A DNA stretch of 40,217 bases from Acidimicrobiales bacterium (GTDB lineage: Bacteria > Actinomycetota > Acidimicrobiia > Acidimicrobiales > Iamiaceae). Below the pieces are notes generated by a model that was given only the letters and a program-made list of their open reading frames with translations, searched no databases and was not told the origin of the DNA. This document shows, in pieces, positions 23,712 to 30,898 of this stretch; position 1 is the first letter of the stretch, and every line of letters starts with the position of its first letter. The stretch spans positions 1 to 40,217 of the forward strand of contig JAOBWM010000046.1 of the NCBI GenBank assembly GCA_025463365.1. Reading direction: 5' to 3'. Made by a program: the position numbers and the translations under genes.

Positions 23712-24910
23712 GTGGTCGCGACGAGCAGACCCAGCACCGCCAGGTCGTCGGTGTGCCCGGCATCGAGATGCGGTTGCTGGACGAGGTCGAGGAGGCGGTG
23801 CAGGTCGGTGCCGTCGGCCGGGAACGGTTCGCGGGCGGTGATCTCGAGGAGGCCTTCGAGATCGAGGCGGCCGCCCGTGGGGACGGTCGGTTCGTACACC
23901 CCGTCGGTGAACACGAGGAGTCCCCAGGCTTCGGGCAGCTCCGTGGTGGCGATGGCCCAACCGCGGTCCGACCGCACCCCGATGGGCACACCGCGATGGG
24001 AGTAGTCGAGGTAGCGCGGCGGGGCGCCCAGCAGGATCGGCGGCGGGTGCCCGGCCAGGCGCCAGGTGAGGCTGCGGCGATCGGCGGCGATCACCACGTC
24101 GCAGACCGTGCAGAACTGCCCGTCTTGGCGCTCCGCGGTCAACATGTCGTCGAGGGCCGGGAAGATCTCCTCGTGCGGGACGCCGCGCAGGATCAGCGTC
24201 CGCCAGGCGATCCGCATGCACACACCGAGGGCGGCCTCGTCCGGGCCGTGGCCCGACACGTCGCCGACCACGAGGTGGATCGAGCCGTCCGGGCACTCGA
24301 TCATGTCGAAGAAGTCGCCACCGAGGACGCTCGTGCCGGCGCCGGGGCGGTAGCGCAGGGCCCACGTCATGTCGGGCGACGTGAGGATCGGGCGGGGAAG
24401 GAGGCCCCGTTCGAGGCGCATGTTCTCGGCCCGGGCCAGCTCGGTCTCGCGGAGCCGGGCCCGGGTGGACTCGGCGTGGCTGCGCTCGACGGCGTAGCCG
24501 ATGGCCCGGGCCAAGCCGTCGCCGTCGTGGTCGCCCTTCACGAGGTAGTCGGCCGCGCCCTGGGCCACCGCTCGCATGCCGATGGTCCGGTCGTCGAGTC
24601 CGGTGAGCACGATCACCGGCACGTCGCCGGTGACCGTCAGCATCTCGTCCAAGGTGTCGAGCCCGGCCGAACCCGGCAGGCCGAGGTCGACGAGGATGCA
24701 GTCGGGTTGGTCACGGACCAGGTCAAGGGCGGTCGGGATCGACATGTGCCACGAGAGCGTGATGCCCGGGAGCTGCTCCTCGAGGGCGGCCTGCACCAGC
24801 ACGGCGTCGCCACGGTCGTCCTCGACCAGCACCACCCGGTACGGGCGGTTGGTGCCCGGCGGGGGTTCCTGGGCGGCGGTCGACAACGGAATCGGGGGGG
24901 TGGTGGTGAT
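23708..24910 (-). CDS. Receiver - PP2C (RsbU/SpoIIE-type) serine phosphatase
   Basis: About 400 residues. A receiver domain (LVEDD; phosphoacceptor Asp in CILVDLGLP; lysine in YLVKGD) is joined by a helical linker (ERSHAESTRARLRETELARA) to a PP2C-type phosphatase with metal-binding motifs GGDFFDM, VVGDVSGHG, LLVFTDGVYEP and TDDLAVLGL. Such proteins dephosphorylate anti-anti-sigma factors in partner-switching pathways; no anti-sigma gene is in the window. The start is uncertain: a strong AGGAGGG lies 5 nt before an in-frame ATC at 24910, after which the protein reads TTTPP, like the MTTTTKP of its partner receiver. Alternatives are TTG at 24886 (no Shine-Dalgarno) and GTG at 25021, which would translate the G-rich repeat. 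The coding end overlaps the kinase start, so receiver, kinase and phosphatase form one relay. Confidence 0.85.
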   Translation of the reverse strand: MTTTPPIPLSTAAQEPPPGTNRPYRVVLVEDDRGDAVLVQAALEEQLPGITLSWHMSIPTALDLVRDQPDCILVDLGLPGSAGLDTLDEMLTVTGDVPVIVLTGLDDRTIGMRAVAQGAADYLVKGDHDGDGLARAIGYAVERSHAESTRARLRETELARAENMRLERGLLPRPILTSPDMTWALRYRPGAGTSVLGGDFFDMIECPDGSIHLVVGDVSGHGPDEAALGVCMRIAWRTLILRGVPHEEIFPALDDMLTAERQDGQFCTVCDVVIAADRRSLTWRLAGHPPPILLGAPPRYLDYSHRGVPIGVRSDRGWAIATTELPEAWGLLVFTDGVYEPTVPTGGRLDLEGLLEITAREPFPADGTDLHRLLDLVQQPHLDAGHTDDLAVLGLLVATT

Positions 24911-25158
24911 GACGACCCTCCTGGTCCTGGCCGGCGGGGGTGAGCGGGTGGGGCGTGGGGCGTGGGGCGTGGGGCCGAAGGTGCGGTGGCGGGACCACCC
25001 GCCTGGGCGACCGCTGCCCACAATGCCACCTTCTGGGCGCGCGGGTTTCGATCTCCTGGCCGATATCACCCGATTGGCCCGGACCGCCCGTTCACGGCCT
25101 CGGTTCGCCGTGGCGAGGTTTCGTGGTCAGGTTCTCGTCCCGCGCTCGCCGGCGTGGG
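24911..25158. other. Promoter/leader region of the phosphatase-kinase-receiver operon
   Basis: 248 bp between the stop of the SMC-like ATPase gene and the phosphatase gene, both leftward. It contains the AGGAGGG Shine-Dalgarno (around 24916-24921), the G-quadruplex-type repeat at 24948-24975 and an AT-containing patch with a CCGAT direct repeat near 25058-25076. No promoter could be fixed and no other gene is seen. Confidence 0.4.
24948..24975. repeat. Four GTGGGGC repeats forming a canonical G-quadruplex motif
   Basis: Four exact 7-nt copies of GTGGGGC give four runs of GGGG separated by identical CGT loops on the plus strand, the template strand for the leftward operon. It lies 38 bp upstream of the probable start at 24910, inside the promoter or leader. 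Confidence 0.85.
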
Positions 25159-27831
25159 TCAGCTGGCGCTGAGGCCGTCGACGATCGTCATCCGGGGCGG
25201 CCCGGCCATGCGGATGGTGGTGGCGGCGCCCACGCCGGCGAAGCGGCCGGGCGTGCAGGTCAACACGATGATCTGGCACTCGCGACCGGCGAGGGCGATG
25301 GCCGCACCCATCTGCGGAAGGCGGCCCGGGTCGGTCCAGCCGAGCGCGTCGTCGAACACGACCGGCGCGCCCCCGTCCGACGAGACGATCGACGCACACG
25401 CCAGGCGGGCGAGGAGGCCGAGCTGCTCGCGGGCGCCAGTGCTCAACTGGTCGAACTCGACGGTGATGCCGTCGACCGTGCGCCGTTCGATGCGGAGATC
25501 GGCGTCGAGCTCGATCTCGAGCGATTGGCCGAAGACGATCCGACCGAAGCGTTCGATGCGTTCCCGGAACGGCGCCAGGTAGCGGTTGCGGGTCTCGCTG
25601 CGGCGGGCATCGAAGGTCTCGTACAGCAGGCGGGCGGCGGCGGCACGGGCCTCGATGGCGGCGAGTGCTCGCTGGAGGTGGTCGCGGGCCGTCAGGGCGT
25701 CGTCGAGCTCGCGGGCGAGGCCCTTCTCGCCGTCGTGCTCGAGGCCGAGCTGGACCCGCTGGATGGCGAGGCGGTTGCGGGCGATGGCGTCCGCGCCTCG
25801 CTGGCGCGCCTCGGCGGCGTTGGTGACCTGCGCGTCGAGGCTCTCGGGATCCTCGGCGGCGAGCGCCGACTCGGCTGACGCGAGGGCCCGGGTGGCCTCG
25901 CCCCGGGCCGCCTCGGCCCCCGTGAGCGCGGTGGCGAGGGCGTCGTCGGACAGTTGGGCCTGGTCGCGCTCGAGGGCGGCGAGGTCGCCGGCGAGGGTGG
26001 CGGCCTCGTGCTCGACCGTGGTGGCGAGGCCCTTGTCGTCGATCTCGGCGGCGTTGCGTTCGGTGGCGCGGGCCGTGATGGCGGCCGCGGCTTCGGCCAG
26101 GCGGGCGCGGCAGGCACCGAGCGCGGCTTCTGCCTCGCGAGCGGCGGCTTGGGCCAGGTCGTGATCGGCCGGGATCGAGGGCTCGGGTGCTCGCTCGGAT
26201 GCGTAGCCCGCGACCTTGGTGGCCAGCCGCTCGGCCTTCTGGGCGAGGGCCTCGATGGTGAGATCCCGCAGGTTGTCGCGGATCCGGGCGGCCGCTTCTT
26301 GGGTGGTCCGCTCGGCCTCGGCCCGGGCTGCGGCGACGTGGCGCGCCTGGGCGAGGTCCGCGACCCCGGCGGTGGCGCACAGGTGGGCCAGCTCGGCGCG
26401 CGCCGCCAGCACGCGCTCGGCCCGGGCGCGGTCCTCGGCGCCGGCCTGGATCGAGAGCGACACCACGCCGGGCACGACCAGGTCGGTCGAGGACGTGAGG
26501 CGCACCTCGTGGGCGTCGCCCTCGGCGAGCGCCACGGCGACGCCATCGATCTCGACCTTGGTGGGGGCCAGCGCGCTGATCGACACGCTGGCGGCGCCAG
26601 CTTCGGCGGCGGCCTCGGCCCGCACGACCTCGAGCTCGGCCTGCTCGATGCGGGCCAGGAGTGGGCCATCGACATGGGCGCCATCGAGGACCGCGGCCGC
26701 GACCCGGAGGGCCTCTTCGTCGGTGACGACCCGCTCGTGGCGCTCCCGGAGCTGCGCGACCTCGATCTCCTGGCGGCGGTGCTCGCTGTCGCGGCTGGCC
26801 CGCAGGTGCACGGCTTCGGCCTCGACGACGGCCGCCAGGTCCGCGTCATGCGCGGCGATGGCGTCTCGGTGGTGCGCCTCAGCCGCGGCGCGGGCGGGGG
26901 CGGCCTGGGACACGGCGCGCTCGGCGGCGGCGAGCCGGTCGCGGCTCCGGGTGAGCCGCCCGGCCAGTTCGAGGCGGCGCTCGGCCACGCTGCACCACTT
27001 CTCGTGCTCGGATGCCGCCACCTGGTGGCGGGAGGCGAGCTGCTCGCGCTCGGCTCGCAGGGTGGCGACGACCTGCGCCCGCGACCGGAGGTCGGCGGCG
27101 GCGCGCTCGAGGCCCTCCTGGCGGGCGGCCAGTTCGGTGGTCTCGGTCGCGAGGCGGGCGGCCTCGACCACCTGCTGATCCAGCACGGCGATCGCCGCGG
27201 TGGCTGCCGCGGCCCGTTCCTCGGCTGCGACGAGGCGCTCGGCCAGGTCCACGCGCAGGCCGCGCGGCCGCCAGGTGGCCGTGAAGTACTGGTCCCGTTC
27301 CGCGCTGATCCGGTCCCACAGGGCATCTTCCCGGTCGCCGGTGAGGTCCCCGCCGGCGGCCAGGTCGAGGGCTCGTCCGAGGGACGGGAGGGCGAAGCTC
27401 GCCTGGTTGAGGCCACCGCCCTGCTCGAGGCGCAGGGCCTGCCAGAGGCCGCGGTCCAGCGTCTCGTCCAAGATGGCGTCGACCCGGTCGTGAGCATCGC
27501 GCCCGGTCAGCTGCACACGCTCGGGCTCGAGGATCGTGAGCTCGGTGCTCGGCCGCTTGAGCCACCGCTTGGCGTACACGAGGCGGTACGGGCCGGTGCT
27601 GAACTCGAGGCTGACCTCGGGCCCGACGTCTCGACCCACGGGCTGGAGGGCGCGGATCCGGGCCTTCTTGCTCGAGTCCGTCTCCTCGAGGATGAGGCGG
27701 ACCGCGTCCGCGACCGAGGACTTCCCGACCTCGTTGTCGCCCTCGATGATCGTGACGCCCGTGGGATCGAGGGCGATGTCAGCCTGCTGCACGCCGCGGA
27801 AGTTGCGGATCGCGATGCGGTGGATCCTCAT
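25159..27831 (-). CDS. SMC/Rad50-like AAA ATPase (SbcC/YhaN-type)
   Basis: An 890-residue partner of the adjoining phosphoesterase, expected to form an Mre11-Rad50/SbcDC-like complex acting on DNA ends. The N terminus IHRIAIRNFRGVQQ leads to Walker A GDNEVGKSS (31-39). Two long Ala/Glu/Arg-rich coiled coils (about 170-400 and 480-750) flank a compact insert with beta character (ASVSISALAPTKVEIDGVAV onward). The C-terminal head has the ABC signature LSTGAREQLGLLARLA, Walker B PVVFDDALGW and ECQIIVLTCTPGRF. No CxxC zinc hook is present at the coiled-coil apex, unlike SbcC or Rad50; dimerisation may use the insert, as in YhaN-like proteins. ATG 27831 overlaps the phosphoesterase stop (ATGA). In-frame upstream sequence belongs to a shadow of that gene. 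Confidence 0.87.
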   Translation of the reverse strand: MRIHRIAIRNFRGVQQADIALDPTGVTIIEGDNEVGKSSVADAVRLILEETDSSKKARIRALQPVGRDVGPEVSLEFSTGPYRLVYAKRWLKRPSTELTILEPERVQLTGRDAHDRVDAILDETLDRGLWQALRLEQGGGLNQASFALPSLGRALDLAAGGDLTGDREDALWDRISAERDQYFTATWRPRGLRVDLAERLVAAEERAAAATAAIAVLDQQVVEAARLATETTELAARQEGLERAAADLRSRAQVVATLRAEREQLASRHQVAASEHEKWCSVAERRLELAGRLTRSRDRLAAAERAVSQAAPARAAAEAHHRDAIAAHDADLAAVVEAEAVHLRASRDSEHRRQEIEVAQLRERHERVVTDEEALRVAAAVLDGAHVDGPLLARIEQAELEVVRAEAAAEAGAASVSISALAPTKVEIDGVAVALAEGDAHEVRLTSSTDLVVPGVVSLSIQAGAEDRARAERVLAARAELAHLCATAGVADLAQARHVAAARAEAERTTQEAAARIRDNLRDLTIEALAQKAERLATKVAGYASERAPEPSIPADHDLAQAAAREAEAALGACRARLAEAAAAITARATERNAAEIDDKGLATTVEHEAATLAGDLAALERDQAQLSDDALATALTGAEAARGEATRALASAESALAAEDPESLDAQVTNAAEARQRGADAIARNRLAIQRVQLGLEHDGEKGLARELDDALTARDHLQRALAAIEARAAAARLLYETFDARRSETRNRYLAPFRERIERFGRIVFGQSLEIELDADLRIERRTVDGITVEFDQLSTGAREQLGLLARLACASIVSSDGGAPVVFDDALGWTDPGRLPQMGAAIALAGRECQIIVLTCTPGRFAGVGAATTIRMAGPPRMTIVDGLSAS

Positions 27832-28955
27832 GCCGCACCTCCGACAAGGCGGTACAGGAGCGCGAGGGCGTCCTGGGCGACGCGGCCGGCGGCGCCGTGG
27901 GCCTGGGCTTCCAGATCGGCGAGACCATCGCGGGCGAAGCCGGCGAGCTGCAACGCACCGAAGTCCCCGTCGGCGGGGAGGACCACGAGCTCGGAGCCAC
28001 GCTCCCATCGCTCGAGCGACGCGAAGAGCTGGGTGTGGTGGTCGAGCACCTCGTCGAGGGTGACCATGTCGACCAGGCCGAGCTGGCCGACGAGGCACAG
28101 GCGCACGATGGTGCGGGCCTTGTCGGCGAACCCGTCGAGGAACGTGTGGAGCGCCCCGACGTCGGCCGAGCCCGCCAGCTGGGCCTCGTGGGCGACGAAG
28201 TGCCAGGTGCCGACGGCGCGGGGCTCGGTGGTGACGGTCTCGTCCGCCAGGTCGACCAGCACCGCGTTGCCCGGATCGATCTCGCGGAAGTCGGTGGGCT
28301 CGGGAGCGCCGGCGTACCAGATGCGCCCGGTCGACCCGACCGACGTGGTGGAGTGCCGATCGCCGAGCGCCACGTAGGCGATCCGCCCGTCGGCCAGTGC
28401 GGCTTCGAGCGGTGCGGCGGCGATGGCGGCAGGGTTGGCGCGGTCCGCCGACAGCCAATCGATCGCGCCGTGGGCGACGACGATGCGAGCCGTGCCGTCG
28501 GCGGTGAGGCCGGCCATGGCATCGGCGACGAGGTCGCTGAGGGGGTGCTTGTGGTGCCAGGGGACGGCGAGCAGCTCGACCCCCGGGGCGACAGGCACGG
28601 GGCCGGGCGCGTCGAGCACCACGACGTTGGCCGGACGGTGGCGCAGGAACGTCGGTGACCGGAACACCGAGGCGGCATCGAGCGGGTCGTGGTTGCCGGG
28701 CAGGAGGTAGAAGGTCACCGCCGGTGTGGCCGCCATGGCATCGAGCGCCCGTTCCACGACCTGGCGCTCGACGTGGTTCGTCTCGAACACATCTCCCGCC
28801 ACGACCACGAAGCCGCAGCCCTCGGCGGCGGCCAGGGCCCCGATCGTGCGGATGACCTCCACGCGGGCCGCGGCGAACCGCGGCTGCGACTCGGACCCGA
28901 GGAAGTGCCGGGTCATGCCGAGTTGCCAGTCGGCGGTGTGGAGGAACCGAACCAT
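27828..28955 (-). CDS. SbcD/Mre11-like metallophosphoesterase (DNA-end nuclease subunit)
   Basis: A 375-residue calcineurin-fold phosphoesterase. Metal-binding motifs run in the usual order: FLHTADWQLG (His6, Asp9), VVAGDVFE, LLPGNHDP, VVAHGAID and LGDRHS, the last standing where GHxH is usual. Together with the coupled SMC-like ATPase it resembles SbcCD/Mre11-Rad50, which processes hairpins and blocked double-strand ends; the C-terminal third would carry the ATPase-contacting helices. The ATG at 28955 is 6 nt downstream of a TACTGT -10 box and lacks a Shine-Dalgarno, indicating leaderless translation. The upstream element is nearly identical to that before recC. The gene stands 74 bp after recD on the same strand, so DNA repair is supported by sequence and setting alike. 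Confidence 0.88.
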   Translation of the reverse strand: MVRFLHTADWQLGMTRHFLGSESQPRFAAARVEVIRTIGALAAAEGCGFVVVAGDVFETNHVERQVVERALDAMAATPAVTFYLLPGNHDPLDAASVFRSPTFLRHRPANVVVLDAPGPVPVAPGVELLAVPWHHKHPLSDLVADAMAGLTADGTARIVVAHGAIDWLSADRANPAAIAAAPLEAALADGRIAYVALGDRHSTTSVGSTGRIWYAGAPEPTDFREIDPGNAVLVDLADETVTTEPRAVGTWHFVAHEAQLAGSADVGALHTFLDGFADKARTIVRLCLVGQLGLVDMVTLDEVLDHHTQLFASLERWERGSELVVLPADGDFGALQLAGFARDGLADLEAQAHGAAGRVAQDALALLYRLVGGAA

Positions 28956-28961
28956 GGTTGG

Positions 28962-28994
28962 ACAGTACCGAGGGGGGGTGACAGCGAAGCTGGA
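28962..28994 (-). promoter_or_regulatory. RecA-NDp/PafBC-like promoter of the SbcD-Rad50-like operon
   Basis: Reading leftward: GCTTCGCTGTCACCC, an 8-nt spacer, then TACTGT (28967-28962), then 6 nt to the ATG at 28955. The 22 bp at 28973-28994 match the element before recC at 21 positions. CTGTCA-N-N8-TAnnnT resembles the mycobacterial LexA-independent damage promoter consensus TTGTCRGTG-N8-TAnnnT; the GTG part differs (CCC). Confidence 0.6.
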
Positions 28995-29029
28995 CCCCCG
29001 GTCAGGTCGGGCCGGTCAGGTGGGGGCGG

Positions 29030-30898
29030 TCAGCTCGACCACAGGCGCGGGCCCAGCCCCGACGCCCGGGCGACCGGTCGACCGACGGCGGTGCGCAGCG
29101 CCCCTTCGTCGGCCACCACGGTCAGGTGGGTCCGGGCCCGGGTCGCGGCGGTGTACAGGAGCTCGCGGGTGAGGATGGGTGACTCCCGGTGGGGCAGGGC
29201 CACGACCACGTGGGGGAACTCCGACCCCTGGCTCTTGTGGATGGTCATCGCCCACCACGTCTCGACCTCCCGGAGCCGCGCCGGCGCCAGGTACCGGACG
29301 CCGCCCGGATCCGGGAGGGCGACGACCATCGGAGCGCCGTCGGCACCGGCGACGGTGAGCCCGATGTCGCCGTTCGCCACCTTGTTGATCCGGTCGTTCA
29401 TCGTGACCAGGACGGGTCGCCCGACGTGCCAGGCGCGGCCTCGGTTGCCGTCGTAGAGCGGGACGCGGTCGGCGAGCGACCGCTCGATCCGCGTGGTCCA
29501 GTCGATCAGGCCGTTGGCACCCAGCCGGGTGGCCGCCAGCACCTTCACGCGGGTGGCGGCGTCCAGGCCGCGTTCGGCGTCCCCGGCGCGTGCCGCCTCG
29601 ACCACCTCCGCCGCCGTCCCCACGACGACGTCCTCCAGCGCGGCCATGGCCGACGCGTCGTCGGGCGCGACCCAGGTGAGGTCCGCCGCCGAGCCGCGCA
29701 GCAGCTCGATGGCCTCGTCGACGTGGCCGTCGCGGATCGCGTCGGCCAGCGCCTCGATGCCGGATCCGGCACCGAACCGATGGACACGACGCAGCACCGT
29801 GACCCGTCCGGCGAGGGGCCCGTCGACCACGGGCGCCAGGGGGAGCTGGCCGACCGGGGTCGGCGCGCCCGCCGGACCCACGACATCGCCCAGGACGGTG
29901 CCGGCCTCCACGCTCGCCAGCTGGTTCGGGTCCCCGACGAGCACCACCCGGGCCTGGGGGCGCACCGCATCGAGCAGGCGGGCCATGAGCGGGAGCGACA
30001 CCATGGACGTCTCGTCGACGACCACGAGGTCGTGCACGAGCGGGTCGCGGTGGTCGTGGCGGAACCGGCCACCGGGCCGCCAGCCGAGGAGGCGATGGAT
30101 CGTGGTGGCTTCGGCGCTCCGGAGGACCTCGGCCAGCCAGGGCTCGACCGCCCCCTCGGCCTCGGCATCGACGACGGCTTGGTGCACCGCCTCGGTCATG
30201 CGCGCCGCGGCCTTCCCGGTGGGGGCGGCCAGGGCGACGCTGAAGGATCGGCCCTCGGCCCTCGCCAGCTGGTGGGACGCGGCGACGAGGCGTGCGATCG
30301 TGCGGGTCTTGCCGGTTCCCGGCCCGCCGGCGATGACGGCGAGCGGGTGGCCCAGGGCCGATTCGGCGGCGCGCCGCTGGAGGTCCGGCCCGCCGGGCCC
30401 GTCGCGGGGAGGGAACAGCAAGTCGAGCACCGCACCGGTCCCCTCGCCGGGTGGCGCGGCGGCGGCCTCGGCTCGGGCCCGCAGCTGGTCGGCGACGGCC
30501 AGCTCGTACGCGAAGTACCGCTGCAGGTAGATGCGCGTGCCATCCCACACGAGCGGACGCACGGGACGGTGGTCCCAGGTGTCGGGCGCGGCCACGGCCG
30601 GGCTGGCGGCCAGGGTCCGGGCCCAGGCCTTCGGCTCGGGCCAGGGGAGGGTGGGAAGGTCCTCTTGGTGGCGGTCGAGCATGCGGAGCGCGACCTCCGC
30701 GAGCTCGATGCCGACGTGGCCGAGCCGCGGGGCGCGCGCCGCCACCGCCAGCGCGAGCAGCACGTCGGGATGCAGGCCCGGTTCGAGCCGGGCCACGGTT
30801 GCCGCGACCTGGATCTCGGTCGGCCCGAACACGCCCGCGCTGACGAAGGGGTCCAGCCCGGCGGTGGCCGCGGGGACCAGCGGCGCGAACGCCGTCAT
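29030..30898 (-). CDS. recD: Exodeoxyribonuclease V alpha subunit
   Basis: A 622-residue superfamily 1B helicase, the 5'-3' motor of RecBCD. The N-terminal 160 residues are the regulatory domain that contacts RecC. Motif I (Walker A) is GGPGTGKTRT (191-200), Ia-type SVALAAPTGKAAARM follows, Walker B is LVVVDETSMVSL, motif III VLVGDPNQLASVEAG and motif VI near the end is TRELLYTAATRAR. WAMTIHKSQGSEFPHVV is motif V. All are intact, so an active translocase is expected. ATG 30898 overlaps the recB stop by 4 nt (ATGA). It is the last gene of a recC-recB-recD operon, an order shared with other actinobacteria. Length is typical. Confidence 0.95.
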   Translation of the reverse strand: MTAFAPLVPAATAGLDPFVSAGVFGPTEIQVAATVARLEPGLHPDVLLALAVAARAPRLGHVGIELAEVALRMLDRHQEDLPTLPWPEPKAWARTLAASPAVAAPDTWDHRPVRPLVWDGTRIYLQRYFAYELAVADQLRARAEAAAAPPGEGTGAVLDLLFPPRDGPGGPDLQRRAAESALGHPLAVIAGGPGTGKTRTIARLVAASHQLARAEGRSFSVALAAPTGKAAARMTEAVHQAVVDAEAEGAVEPWLAEVLRSAEATTIHRLLGWRPGGRFRHDHRDPLVHDLVVVDETSMVSLPLMARLLDAVRPQARVVLVGDPNQLASVEAGTVLGDVVGPAGAPTPVGQLPLAPVVDGPLAGRVTVLRRVHRFGAGSGIEALADAIRDGHVDEAIELLRGSAADLTWVAPDDASAMAALEDVVVGTAAEVVEAARAGDAERGLDAATRVKVLAATRLGANGLIDWTTRIERSLADRVPLYDGNRGRAWHVGRPVLVTMNDRINKVANGDIGLTVAGADGAPMVVALPDPGGVRYLAPARLREVETWWAMTIHKSQGSEFPHVVVALPHRESPILTRELLYTAATRARTHLTVVADEGALRTAVGRPVARASGLGPRLWSS

